From an uncultured Actinomycetes bacterium (lineage in GTDB: Bacteria; Actinomycetota; Thermoleophilia; Solirubrobacterales; 70-9): a stretch of DNA of 64,000 nt. Of this stretch, positions 27,332 through 36,400 are shown piece after piece (position 1 is the first letter of the stretch; the number at the start of each line of letters is the position of its first letter). The translations under genes were made by a program, and so were the position numbers. The notes under the pieces were generated by a model that searched no databases, was not told the DNA's origin, and saw only the letters and a program-made list of their open reading frames with translations. The stretch covers positions 66,757 to 130,756 of the forward strand of contig CALCIA010000138.1 in the NCBI GenBank assembly GCA_937907435.1, in the 5' to 3' direction.

Positions 27332-28204
27332 CTAGCCCCCGGATTCGATCCGGCGGCGAAGTTCCTCGCCCCGCCCGGCGGCGACCGCCCTCGCCGCCCG
27401 CTCGGAGGTGAGCGGCACCCCTTCGGCGTATGCGAGGTCGAGCAGGTTCTGACGCTCCACGTCCTCGCGCGCCCAACGGAGGAAGACCCAGGCGAAGATC
27501 GCGAGCGCCATCAGCATGCACTCGCCCATCAGGATCGCCCCGGCGGTCGACTGGTCGGCGATCGGGTCGATCCCGTTGGCCGTCGCGCTCGCCGAGTAGT
27601 CGGGATAGAAGACCGAGTCCGACCACATCAGGACGTTCGCCAGGACCATCGCCGGGAGCCAGATGCCGACCGTGTAGATCACGTGGGCGCCCTTGCCGAA
27701 CCAGGCGGGCTTCGGCAACGGGCCGAAGAGCGGCATCCAGAGGAGGATCCCGGTGGCGATGAAGCTCAGGTGCTCGGCCTCGTGCAGCGGCACCGACTCA
27801 AGCACCGCCTGGTAGAGGGGCGGCGAGTGCCAGAGGAAGAGGTTGACCGTGAAGAGGGAGATCGCCACCACGGGATGGGTCAGGAACCGCAATGCGTGTG
27901 CGAGGCGGTTGCGGAGGAGGGGCTGCATGATCGGTCCGGTCAGGCCGAAGACGAGCAGGAGCGTCGCCACGTCGGCGAGCAGGATGTGTTGGCCCATGTG
28001 GGCGAGGACCAGCTCCTCGGCCTTGCCGTCGAGCGGCCCGACCGCGAGGAGGATCACGACCATGCCGACGCCGAAGCAGAGGCGCCGCCACACCGGGACG
28101 GGCCTCCCCTCCTTCTCCAGGGTGTGGGCGCGGATCAGGCAGGCGGCGGCGAGGACGAGCGGGGCAATCGCCCCGGCGATCTCGGTGAAGGCGTCGAAGG
28201 ACAT
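27332..28204 (-). CDS. CtaG-type cytochrome c oxidase assembly membrane protein
   Basis: A 290-residue protein with seven predicted helices and the family's conserved histidines (LAHMGQHILLADVATLLL, FLWHSPPLYQAVL, LHEAEHLSFIATGILLWMPL). This family (PF09678) is needed for copper insertion or assembly of caa3-type oxidases in Bacillus and is also linked to copper resistance. No oxidase genes are nearby; the adjacent CDF exporter and ArsR regulator suggest a metal-homeostasis role here. Confidence 0.85.
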   Translation of the reverse strand: MSFDAFTEIAGAIAPLVLAAACLIRAHTLEKEGRPVPVWRRLCFGVGMVVILLAVGPLDGKAEELVLAHMGQHILLADVATLLLVFGLTGPIMQPLLRNRLAHALRFLTHPVVAISLFTVNLFLWHSPPLYQAVLESVPLHEAEHLSFIATGILLWMPLFGPLPKPAWFGKGAHVIYTVGIWLPAMVLANVLMWSDSVFYPDYSASATANGIDPIADQSTAGAILMGECMLMALAIFAWVFLRWAREDVERQNLLDLAYAEGVPLTSERAARAVAAGRGEELRRRIESGG

Positions 28205-28225
28205 ATCGTTCAGCGGACCGGGGCG

Positions 28226-28969
28226 CTAGTGGTCGTGCGCATGGCCGTGGCCCCCCTCGTCCTCGGCTGCGAGCCCGTCGGGCTCGCCCGGATCGTTCTT
28301 GACGGTCACGAAGGACTGCCAGGTGATCCGCAGGATCACGACGGTCACCAGCATTCCGATCAGCGGGTCGGCGATCTGCACCCCGAGGGCGACGAAGACC
28401 GCACTGGCGACCACCGCGAGACTGACAATGCCGTCGGTTCGGGCGTGATAGCCGTCGGCGACCAGGGCGGGACTCTGTAGCCGCTTGCCGGCTCGCAGAC
28501 GGACGAAGGCGGCGGCCTCGTTACCGAGGAACCCGATGACCCCGGCCCCCGCCAGCGCCCAGAGGTGGCTCAGGTCCTGCGGGTTGACGAGGCGCTCGAT
28601 CGACTCGCCGAAGGCGACGCAGGCACTGATGAAGATGGTGGCGACGACGAAATACCCCGCGTACTTCTCGGCCTTGAACGAACGCATCAGGAATGCGGCG
28701 CCGAGCGGCACCGCGGTGAGCGCGTCGCCGACGTTGTGGATGAGGTCGGCCAGGAGGGCGATCGAGCCGCTGAGGACGAAGACGAAGATCTGGAGCCCGG
28801 CGGTGACCCCCAGGATAAGGAGGCTGAGGAGGACCGCCTTCAGCCCCTCCCGTGAACGTTTAATCGAGGCGGCGACCAGGCCGTGGCTGTGGCCGTGCTC
28901 GCCGCCGTGGTCGTGGGCGGCGTGCGAATGGCCGTGATCGTGGGAGTGCCCGTGCGCGGCGCCCGCCAT
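28226..28969 (-). CDS. cation diffusion facilitator (CzcD-like exporter)
   Basis: A 247-residue CDF transporter with six helices and the metal-binding motifs ADLIHNVGDAL (helix 2) and ADGYHARTDGIVSL (helix 5). Both termini are His-rich (HGHSHDHGHSH at the start, HGHAHDH at the end). It exports Zn2+ or similar divalent metals in exchange for protons. Its ATG sits on the stop of the arsR-type gene, so regulator and exporter are one operon. Confidence 0.92.
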   Translation of the reverse strand: MAGAAHGHSHDHGHSHAAHDHGGEHGHSHGLVAASIKRSREGLKAVLLSLLILGVTAGLQIFVFVLSGSIALLADLIHNVGDALTAVPLGAAFLMRSFKAEKYAGYFVVATIFISACVAFGESIERLVNPQDLSHLWALAGAGVIGFLGNEAAAFVRLRAGKRLQSPALVADGYHARTDGIVSLAVVASAVFVALGVQIADPLIGMLVTVVILRITWQSFVTVKNDPGEPDGLAAEDEGGHGHAHDH

Positions 28970-29337
28970 CAGGCGCCCACCTCCATCGAGCGGTGGGTGT
29001 GGTCGGCGAGGCCGAGGCGCAGGTGCTCGACGTGCGACATCGCCTGCTCCATCAACTGCCCGACGTGCTCGTCGTGGAGCGAGTAGTTGACCCGCCGCCC
29101 TTCGCGCTCGCCGGTGACAAGCCCCAGGTGGCGGAGGATGCGCAGCTGATGGGAGACGGCGGAGCCGTCCATCCCGATCGCCTCGCCGATCTCGGTCACC
29201 GAGGCCGGCCCCTCATATAGGCGGGCAAGGATGCGGACGCGGCTCGGCGTAGCGAGGGCCTGCATCGTCTCGGCGACCTGACGCGCAAGTCCTAGGTCGA
29301 GTAGGTCGCCGGGATCGGAGTGTCCACCATGGCTCAT
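28969..29337 (-). CDS. ArsR/SmtB-family metal sensor
   Basis: A 122-residue winged-helix repressor: MQALATPSRVRILARLYEGP, recognition helix MDGSAVSHQLRILRHLGLV and wing EGRRVNYSLHD. After the wing, DEHVGQLMEQAMSHVEH supplies Asp/His ligands in the alpha-5 arrangement used by SmtB/CzrA zinc sensors, and there is no ArsR-type Cys site. It should repress its own operon with the CDF exporter via the palindrome at 29349 and release on zinc excess. Confidence 0.9.
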   Translation of the reverse strand: MSHGGHSDPGDLLDLGLARQVAETMQALATPSRVRILARLYEGPASVTEIGEAIGMDGSAVSHQLRILRHLGLVTGEREGRRVNYSLHDEHVGQLMEQAMSHVEHLRLGLADHTHRSMEVGA

Positions 29338-29348
29338 GGCCGAACACC

Positions 29349-29372
29349 ATAGCTGAAGGGATGTTCAGCTAT
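29349..29372. promoter_or_regulatory. ArsR/SmtB operator palindrome
   Basis: ATAGCTGAA-N6-TTCAGCTAT, a perfect 9+9 palindrome 12 bases before the arsR-type start codon. SmtB-type repressors bind AT-rich inverted repeats of this kind (core TGAA-N6-TTCA). It also lies 56 bases before the divergent chrB gene and may affect both. Confidence 0.85.
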
Positions 29373-29427
29373 TCCTCAGATATCATCAGATGTGCAACCG
29401 CGGTTACGTACTTGTATCCTGCCCGAC

Positions 29428-29892
29428 GTGCCCCCTTCCGACTGGGTCCTGCTCTCCTACCGGGTGCCGCGCGAGCCGTCGACGCCACGGATCGCGCTTT
29501 GGCGGAAGCTGCGCGACCTGGGAGTCGCCAAACTGGGCGACGGCCTCGTGGCCCTGCCAGAGGACGCCCGCACCCGGGAGCAGTTCGAGTGGATCGCCGA
29601 CGAGGTGGAACAGGCCGGCGGCGAGGCGAGCATCTGGATCGGCAGACCGGGGTCCCGCAAGCTCGAGCGTGCGCTGGTGGAGACGATGCGTGAAGAGATC
29701 GGCACGGAGTACCGCGATCTGATCGCCCTCGCCACCGAGGCCGAGGCGGCGCCGAGCAAACGTGCCCTGGGCAAACTCCGGCGCCGGCTGCGCAAGGTGA
29801 AACGCCGCGACTACTTCCCGCCACCCGAGCGCGAGCGGGCAGAGGTCGCGGTCGAGGCGCTCGCCGCCGCATGGCACCGGGTGGCGGCATGA
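29428..29892 (+). CDS. chrB: ChrB N-terminal-domain protein (chromate resistance)
   Basis: A 154-residue protein matching the N-terminal domain of ChrB: VLLSYRVPREPSTPRIALWRKL, LGDGLVALPEDARTREQFEWI and a C-terminal basic helix. ChrB senses chromate and controls chr genes. Here the two ChrB domains are separate genes: the ATG of the second overlaps this stop (ATGA). The GTG start at 29428 is chosen at the beginning of the conserved region. Confidence 0.88.
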   Translation: MPPSDWVLLSYRVPREPSTPRIALWRKLRDLGVAKLGDGLVALPEDARTREQFEWIADEVEQAGGEASIWIGRPGSRKLERALVETMREEIGTEYRDLIALATEAEAAPSKRALGKLRRRLRKVKRRDYFPPPERERAEVAVEALAAAWHRVAA

Positions 29893-30320
29893 GGTGGGCC
29901 ACCCGCACCGGACCGCACGTCGACCGCACGGCCTGCGCCTGGCTGATCCGCTACTTCATCGACTCGCAGGCCGACTTCGTCTTCGTCGACGACCCCGACG
30001 ACGTGCCGGAGGACGCGACGCCGTTCGACATGCGCGGGGTCGAGCTCTCCCACCACGACGGCGACTGCACCTTCGAGACGATCCTCCGCCGCTACAACCT
30101 CGACGACCCCGTCCTGTGGGCGATCGGGCGGATCATCCATCAGGCCGATCTTGAGGACGACCGCTTCGACGCGCCCGAGGCGTCCGGCCTCGATGCCCTG
30201 ATGCGCGGCCTCTCGATGGTGCGACCGGATCAGGAGGTGCTCGACCTGAGCGCGCCGCTGTACGACGGCCTCTACGAGTACCTCAAGCGGTCAGCGGTGA
30301 CGGGCCGCGATCCGGCCTGA
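29889..30320 (+). CDS. ChrB C-terminal-domain protein
   Basis: A 143-residue protein matching the C-terminal half of ChrB: RTGPHVDRTACAWLIRYFID, FDMRGVELSHHDGDCTFETIL and IIHQADLEDDRF, with His/Asp residues likely binding metal. Overlaps the preceding gene (ATGA) and chrA (TGATG), so the three are translationally coupled. Confidence 0.88.
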   Translation: MRWATRTGPHVDRTACAWLIRYFIDSQADFVFVDDPDDVPEDATPFDMRGVELSHHDGDCTFETILRRYNLDDPVLWAIGRIIHQADLEDDRFDAPEASGLDALMRGLSMVRPDQEVLDLSAPLYDGLYEYLKRSAVTGRDPA

Positions 30321-31498
30321 TGGCGACGCAGACGACCGATACCGCGCCCTCCGGGCGAGAGGAATCGCTGGCGTCGATCTTCGTCCGGTTCCTCAAGTTC
30401 GGCTGTCTCGCCTGGGGCGGGCCGGCGGCGCAGATCGCGATGATCAAGCGCGAGTGCGTCGACGAAGAGATGTGGGTCTCCGAGCCGACCTTCAAACGCC
30501 TGCTCGCCGTCTACCAGGTGCTGCCAGGCCCGGAGGCGCACGAGCTGTGCGTCTACTTCGGGCGGATCAGGGGCGGCAAGATGGGTGGATTCCTCGCCGG
30601 CCTCGGCTTCATGCTGCCCGGCTTCCTCCTGATGCTCGCCCTCTCGGCGCTCTACGTCGAGGCGAACCTGGCCGGCCATCTAGAGAACTTCTTCTACGGG
30701 CTCACCGCCGCGGTCGGCGCGCTGGTCGCCCGCGCGCTCGTCCGCTTCAGCCAGACGTTCATCAGCGACGTGCCGCTGGCACTGATCGCCATCGCAGGCT
30801 TCGCCCTCACTTTGTGGGCCGACGCCAGCTTCGTCCTCGTCCTGCTCGGCGGCGGCATCGTCTACGAGCTGTGGCGCGGCGCCCGCCGTTGGGTGCGCCG
30901 CACCAGCTCGGTGACGCTCGGCCCGCTCACGATCGTCCTGATCGCCGCCGGGACGATCACCGTCTCGCTCTCGTGGCAGATCTTCTTCGAGGGCCTGAAG
31001 GCGGGCTTCTTCACCTTCGGCGGCGCCTACACCGTCGTGCCCTTCCTGCACGGGACCGCCGTGGAAAGCCATCGATGGTTGACCGACAAACAGTTCGTCG
31101 AAGGGCTGGCGATCGGAGGCATCCTCCCGGCGCCGCTGATCATCTTCGCCACCTTCGTCGGTTACATCGCCGGTGGTCTGGTCGGCGCCCTGTTGATCAC
31201 GCTCGGCATCTTCATCCCGGCCTTCGTCTTCCCGATCTTCTTCCACCGCCAGCTCGTCGCCATCGCCGAAAATCCCCGGCTCCATCAGTTCCTGCTCGGC
31301 GTCGCCGCCGGGGTCGTCGGCCTGATCGCGGCCGTCACCGTGGAAATCGTCAAGACGAGTGTGGTCGACGTCTACACGGCCGTGCTTGCCGTCGCGGCCT
31401 TTCTGGCGCTCAATCGCTGGCACGGAAAACTGACCGTGCTCTACGTGGTCCTCGGCTGTGGCGTGGTGGGAGTGCTGTTGCAGGCGACGGTCGCCTAG
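30320..31498 (+). CDS. chrA: chromate transporter ChrA
   Basis: A 392-residue two-domain CHR transporter. Each half carries the conserved pattern (FGCLAWGGPAAQIAMI with YQVLPGPEA in the first; FFTFGGAYTVVPFL with GGILPAPLIIFATFVGY in the second), with about 10-12 helices in all. It exports chromate from the cytoplasm. Last gene of the chrB-chrB'-chrA operon. Confidence 0.93.
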   Translation: MATQTTDTAPSGREESLASIFVRFLKFGCLAWGGPAAQIAMIKRECVDEEMWVSEPTFKRLLAVYQVLPGPEAHELCVYFGRIRGGKMGGFLAGLGFMLPGFLLMLALSALYVEANLAGHLENFFYGLTAAVGALVARALVRFSQTFISDVPLALIAIAGFALTLWADASFVLVLLGGGIVYELWRGARRWVRRTSSVTLGPLTIVLIAAGTITVSLSWQIFFEGLKAGFFTFGGAYTVVPFLHGTAVESHRWLTDKQFVEGLAIGGILPAPLIIFATFVGYIAGGLVGALLITLGIFIPAFVFPIFFHRQLVAIAENPRLHQFLLGVAAGVVGLIAAVTVEIVKTSVVDVYTAVLAVAAFLALNRWHGKLTVLYVVLGCGVVGVLLQATVA

Positions 31499-31637
31499 CG
31501 ACAATCCCGTCCGGGCGGTCGTCGGTTACGGACCGAGGTCGCCGTCCGAGAAGGGGGTCTTTCAGTGGTCCGAACAAACGGATTTTGCGGCGGGCAGATG
31601 GTGTCTCGATGTCCGTCGCGCCCCATACGCTGAAGTC

Positions 31638-32126
31638 GTGGGTGCTCTCCTCGAAGCCGCCGCCGAAAGGGCAGATCGAGATGTTCTCCTCGAGGAGTAC
31701 AGGTCGATGGCGGCGAACGTCTCCGAGCAGCGCGAGCGTGCCGAGCGCCTTCAGGGCCTTGCCGACGACGCGCGTCTTCAAGCCGAGGCCCAGGAAGCGG
31801 CCCTACGCGAGCTCGGCGAGCTCGTCGGCATCGACTCCCAGCTACGGCTGGAGCAACTCGACTCCCGGCTCGGTGGACAGCGCCTGCAGGAGATCGCGGT
31901 CCAGGTGTTGGCCGAACGGAACCCGGGCGGGAAGCCGATCCACTATAAGGACTGGTACCGACTCCTCCGCGAGGCGGGCTACGCCGTCTCAGGCAAAGAC
32001 CCGCAGGCGACCTTCCTCTCCTCGGTCTCCCGCTCGCCCCAGGTCCGCTCGGTTGGCAAGAGGACCGGCCTCTACGTCGTCGCCGACGACGACCGGCGCG
32101 CCGGCGACGCCGCAGCCGCCGCCTGA
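31638..32126 (+). CDS. coiled-coil/HARE-HTH domain protein
   Basis: About 162 residues: an N-terminal helical coiled coil (AANVSEQRERAERLQGLADDA) and a C-terminal winged helix, LQEIAVQVLAERNPGGKPIHY followed by FLSSVSRSPQVRSVGKRTGLYVV. This pattern is that of the HARE-HTH domain, found in DNA-associated proteins and near restriction systems. The start is uncertain: GTG at 31638 is chosen because upstream codons look non-coding; an ATG at 31707 is the alternative. It precedes the MBL-fold/E2-E1-JAB-patatin pair and may be its DNA-binding sensor or regulator. Confidence 0.65.
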   Translation: MGALLEAAAERADRDVLLEEYRSMAANVSEQRERAERLQGLADDARLQAEAQEAALRELGELVGIDSQLRLEQLDSRLGGQRLQEIAVQVLAERNPGGKPIHYKDWYRLLREAGYAVSGKDPQATFLSSVSRSPQVRSVGKRTGLYVVADDDRRAGDAAAAA

Positions 32127-32178
32127 ACTTCGTCTCCCACAGGCGCTAGCGGGTCTTTCCGTCGGTCGCTGCGACGGT

Positions 32179-32190
32179 CTGTAGATACAG
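32179..32190. promoter_or_regulatory. palindrome between HARE-HTH and MBL genes
   Basis: CTGTAGATACAG is a perfect 12-base palindrome 69 bases before the MBL-fold gene, in the short gap where its promoter must lie. Candidate operator; the binding protein is unknown. Confidence 0.35.
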
Positions 32191-32258
32191 CATCTAGAGA
32201 CGTCCGGGCGTTTCTCTACCGTCTTTGGGGACGGGCAGAGTATTAGACGAGGAGGCAA

Positions 32259-33422
32259 ATGGTAGCCATGAGTGATTTCGAACTTCCGGACCGCGGCATC
32301 GTCTTCTGGGCGGTGGGCGTCGGCGACAGCACGACCGTAGTGGTCGACGAGGAGGCGATCCTCCAGATCGACCTGCATCACCTGGAGGCGGCCGAGGACG
32401 ACGAGGATCCGCGGGTCCCGATCGTCGACCGACTGGTCGATCTTCTTCCCGAGCGCGACGGCAAGCCTTATCTGGCGACCTTCGCCGCCACCCATCTCGA
32501 CAAGGACCACATCCTCGGCTTCGCCGAGTTGCTCGACCGGGTGACGATCGGCGATCTCTGGTTCACGCCGAAGGTCTTCCGCGACGCCGAAGGCGGCGAG
32601 CTCTGCGACGACGGCAAGGTCTTCGTCAAGGAGGCAGAACGGCGGATCGAGGTCGTCAAGGGTGGCGGGGCCGCCGGCTCGGGCGACCGCATCCAGATCA
32701 TCGGACACGACGACCTGCTGTCCGAGCCGCCCTACTCCGAACTGCCCGCGGAGACGTTCGTCCGGCCTGGCGAATTCACCACCGCCCTCGACGGGGTCGA
32801 ACACGTCGACGAGTTCCGCGCATTCGTCCACGCCCCGTTCAAGGACGACGGCTCCAAGGAGCGCAACGACACGAGTCTCGCGCTGCAGATCACGCTGAAG
32901 GAGGGGGGCGAGACGCTGAACGCGCTCACCTTCGGCGACCTGCGCTACCCCGACCTGAAGGCGATCTTCGACCGCTCCAAGGCCGACGACCTTCTCTGGC
33001 GCGCGATGCTCGCCCCGCACCACTGCTCCAACGGCGCGATGTACTGGGCCGACGAGGTCGGCGGCGACGCGAAGCTGAAGCGCGACATCCTTGATGCGAT
33101 GGAAGAGGCGGCCGAGGAGACCTCGATCGTCGTCGTCTCCGCCGACAAGATCCCGACCGGCAACCAGGCGGGCGACAACCCGCCGCACGCGAAAGCCGCG
33201 AATCGATACCGGGAAATCGCCTCCGACGGGGTCATCTGCACCGGCCAGCACCCGAGCGCCGAGGCCCCCGAGCCGATCGTCTTCGAGGTATCGGCCGAGG
33301 GTGCCGGCCTGCGCGACGCCGCTCTGGTCGAGGCGAGCATGTCGAAGCTCGCCAAGGAGATCGGCGAAGCCCGCGGCGAGGACGAGGTGCCCGCCGGACG
33401 GGTGGGCTTCGGGCGGCGGTGA
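32259..33422 (+). CDS. ComEC/Rec2-like metallo-beta-lactamase-fold protein
   Basis: A 387-residue soluble protein of the metallo-beta-lactamase fold. The N-terminal strand AVGVGDSTTVVVD resembles the VGQGDS motif of ComEC-type proteins; the metal site is ATHLDKDH (residues 78-84, HxDxDH as in ComEC) with a later HH at 254-255 (APHHCSN). No membrane segment, so it acts in the cytoplasm, probably as a metal-dependent nuclease or phosphodiesterase. GGAGG precedes the ATG closely; an ATG nine bases later is equally possible. The stop overlaps the next gene (GTGA), coupling it to the E2-E1-JAB-patatin protein. Confidence 0.82.
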   Translation: MVAMSDFELPDRGIVFWAVGVGDSTTVVVDEEAILQIDLHHLEAAEDDEDPRVPIVDRLVDLLPERDGKPYLATFAATHLDKDHILGFAELLDRVTIGDLWFTPKVFRDAEGGELCDDGKVFVKEAERRIEVVKGGGAAGSGDRIQIIGHDDLLSEPPYSELPAETFVRPGEFTTALDGVEHVDEFRAFVHAPFKDDGSKERNDTSLALQITLKEGGETLNALTFGDLRYPDLKAIFDRSKADDLLWRAMLAPHHCSNGAMYWADEVGGDAKLKRDILDAMEEAAEETSIVVVSADKIPTGNQAGDNPPHAKAANRYREIASDGVICTGQHPSAEAPEPIVFEVSAEGAGLRDAALVEASMSKLAKEIGEARGEDEVPAGRVGFGRR

Positions 33423-36400
33423 GCGAGGGGCAACAGCTCGCGCTCCGCCAACTCAGGGCGATCGCCGGCGTCGGCGAAGGGCTCGAAATCCTGTCGGAAC
33501 GCGAGGCCGGGTCCGAGAAGGATCCGCTCGTCGTCGAGGTCTCGCTCGACTGCGGCGGCTTCGAGCACCGCGACGACGGGATCGCCGTGCGCCAACGCGA
33601 GCGATTCGAGATCTTCGTCGCCGCCGACTTCCCCTGGGCGGGCCCGTCGGTCTACTCGGCCCACAGACGTTGGGCCGGGTCGCCGCACGTACAGTTTGCG
33701 CGGTACCTCTGTCTGTACCAGTCGAGGTCCGAATGGCGTCCGGAGGACGGGATGTTCGGTCTCCTGGGGCGCCTCGAAAAATGGCTGCGGCAGGCCGCGC
33801 TCGGTGAGCTGGATCCCGACGGGGCACCACTGCACCCCCCTGCGGTGTATGTCAGCGGGAAGGCGCCGACGCTCGTCGTGCGCGCCGATGCCCCCCGGGT
33901 GGATACCACTCCCTGGCTGGGATTCGCACGTCTCGGGCACGTGAGCGACCGGCGTCTCGACGTGGTCGACTGGACCGCGGACCTGAGGGACGAAGGCGAG
34001 CGGCTCGTCCCTTCCGTCCTCCTGCCGACGCCGATCGACTGGGAGTACCCCAGGGATGCGCGAGCACTCATGGAGGCGCTCGCTGATCGCGGCGTCGGAT
34101 GGGGATTCTTGCTCGCGCTGCTTCGGCTCGGAGCGATGAGTTGGCCGGAAGACTCGGGGATGCCGTTAATCGTCGGTTCGCCGATGCGCCGCGGCGCCGA
34201 CGGTGCACCGAGGCAGCACATCGCAGCCTGGTATTTCGAGCCCCTGATCACCTGGGCGATCCGCGCCTCCCTAGGGGCCGTCTCGGAAGATGAGACGCGC
34301 GCGAAAAAAGGCGAGGAACTCGAGAAGCTCCTCGCCGAGTGGGCCGACGATGCGAGCGTCACATGGTGTCCGGTCGACGAGGCACGGCCGGAGGTGACCG
34401 AGCGGCGTGACTCCGAATCAGCTCTTCGGCGTGTCTTCGCGGGCAAGGCTGTCTGCCTCTGGGGGTGCGGCGCGATCGGCGGCCACGTCGCCGAATGGCT
34501 TGTCCGCGCCGGGGTCGCGAAGCTCGACCTCTATGACAATGACACCGTCTCGACCGGCATCCTGGCACGCCAACCCTATGTCGATGCCGACATCGGCCGG
34601 CCGAAGGCCGAGGCGCTCGCCGACCGGTTGGCCGCGATCGATCCCGCCGTGATCGTCAGCCCCCATTTCAGAAACGTACTCAAGGGTCCCCTGAGGTCAC
34701 CGGACTGGCACGACAATGCGGACTTCGTCATCGACGCCACCGCCGCCCACCTGGTCGCCTCGAAACTCGAGGCCGTTAGACGAGAACACGGCAGCGGCGA
34801 GACCACCGTGATCGCGATGATCTTCGGGCACACCGCGGAGCATGGGATGTCGGTCACCGCGCCTCCCGCCTACCCGGCCGGCCCCGCGGATTTGCTGCGC
34901 CGCGTCGGGCTCGCCTGCACCTCAGAGCCCGGGCTAGGCGGCTTCGCGGACGAGTTCTGGCCTGATCCGCCCCGTACCGAAGACTTCCAGCCTGAGCCAG
35001 GTTGCTCGGAGCCGACCTTCCGAGGCTCCGGCGCCGAGGTCGCGGCCCTTGCAGGCACCCTCCTCTCCGCTGCGGCATCCGACATCACGGCGGACCCCTC
35101 GCAGGCCAGCGGTCGACTGCTCGCCCTTCCGAACTCCGACCACCGAGGGCGTCGTCAGGCAAAGCTGGAGTGGGACTCCGACACAATGGTCGAGGACGGC
35201 CTCGGCCGATACCAGGTCCGGATCTCTCCCGGCGCCCTACGAAGCATCCGCGCCGAGGTCGCCCGCAACGAGCGGGTCGGCGACCGCCGGGCCGAGACCG
35301 GAGGCGTCCTCTTCGGCCGCCGCGACTCTGCAACCGGGATCCTCTGGGTCGACGAGGCCTCGGGTCCGCCTCCCGACAGCATCGCGAGCCCCGAGGAGTT
35401 CGTCTGCGGCACCGCCGGGGTCAAGGAGCGCGACGCGGCAACCCGCAAGCGGACGCGGCGGGCGTCGGGCTTCGTCGGAATGTGGCATACGCATCCGGCC
35501 GGACCGGCGATCCCGAGTCCGCGCGACGTCGGCAGCATGGCCGAGCTCGTCTCGATGGAGCCCTTGCCGGAGACCCTGATGATGATCTGCGGAGGCGAGC
35601 CGACTGCGAGCGAGATCGGCGCCTACGTCTTCGCACGCGAGGATCTGCCGAAGCCCTTCGGGACCCTTGTCGTCGCCGATCGGCGGGAGCCGGTGGCCAA
35701 CCCACCTACGCCTTCTCGGGACGTTGGGCTTGCGCTCTCCGGCGGAGGCTCCCGGGCGATCGCCTTCCACCTTGGATGCCTGCGCGCGCTCCATGATCGT
35801 GGCGCCCTCGACCGCATCAGGGTCGTCTCCGGTGTCTCGGGCGGGGCGATCGCCGCGGCCGCCTACGCCTACGGCACCGGCGCCTTCGCCGAGTTCGAAG
35901 ACGAGATCGAAACGCTGCTGCGCCGCGGGCTCAGCCGGGAGGTCGCTCGGCGCGCCTTCCTCGGTCCGCGCCTGGCGAGCTCAGCCGCCGCCGCCCAGAT
36001 CGTCTCCGGCGCGATGGCGCTCGGCGTCGCCGCCCGTTCGCGCCTAGGGAACGGTGCACGTCGGCACGCGCCCGCACGCCGTTGGGCGACCCGGACCGAC
36101 GCGCTCGAGGCAACCCTCGAGAGCCGGCTCTTCGACCGGCTGACCCTCGACGCTCCGCGACGCGAGGGATTGGATGTGGTCCTGACGGCCTCCGACCTAC
36201 GCAGCGGATCGGCGGTCCGCTTCGGCAGTCGAGAAAGCGGGATCTGGCGACCGGGTCTCGGCCGCTTCGTCGATCCGATGCCTATCGCGACGGCCGCCGC
36301 CGCCTCGGCCGCCTACCCGCTCTTCTTGCCGAGCATCGATCGCGAGTTCGAGTTCGAGGGCCGCGGCGAAGAGCGGCGGCGCGCCCGGGTGGTGCTGAGC

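Noticed and set aside
30454..32184. 576-codon plus-strand frame over chrA
   Set aside because: Arg/Pro-rich shadow in another frame of the same strand; chrA and the HARE-HTH gene explain the DNA.
31989..33251. 420-codon minus-strand frame opposite the MBL gene
   Set aside because: Antisense shadow; the MBL-fold frame has metal-binding motifs and couples to the next gene.
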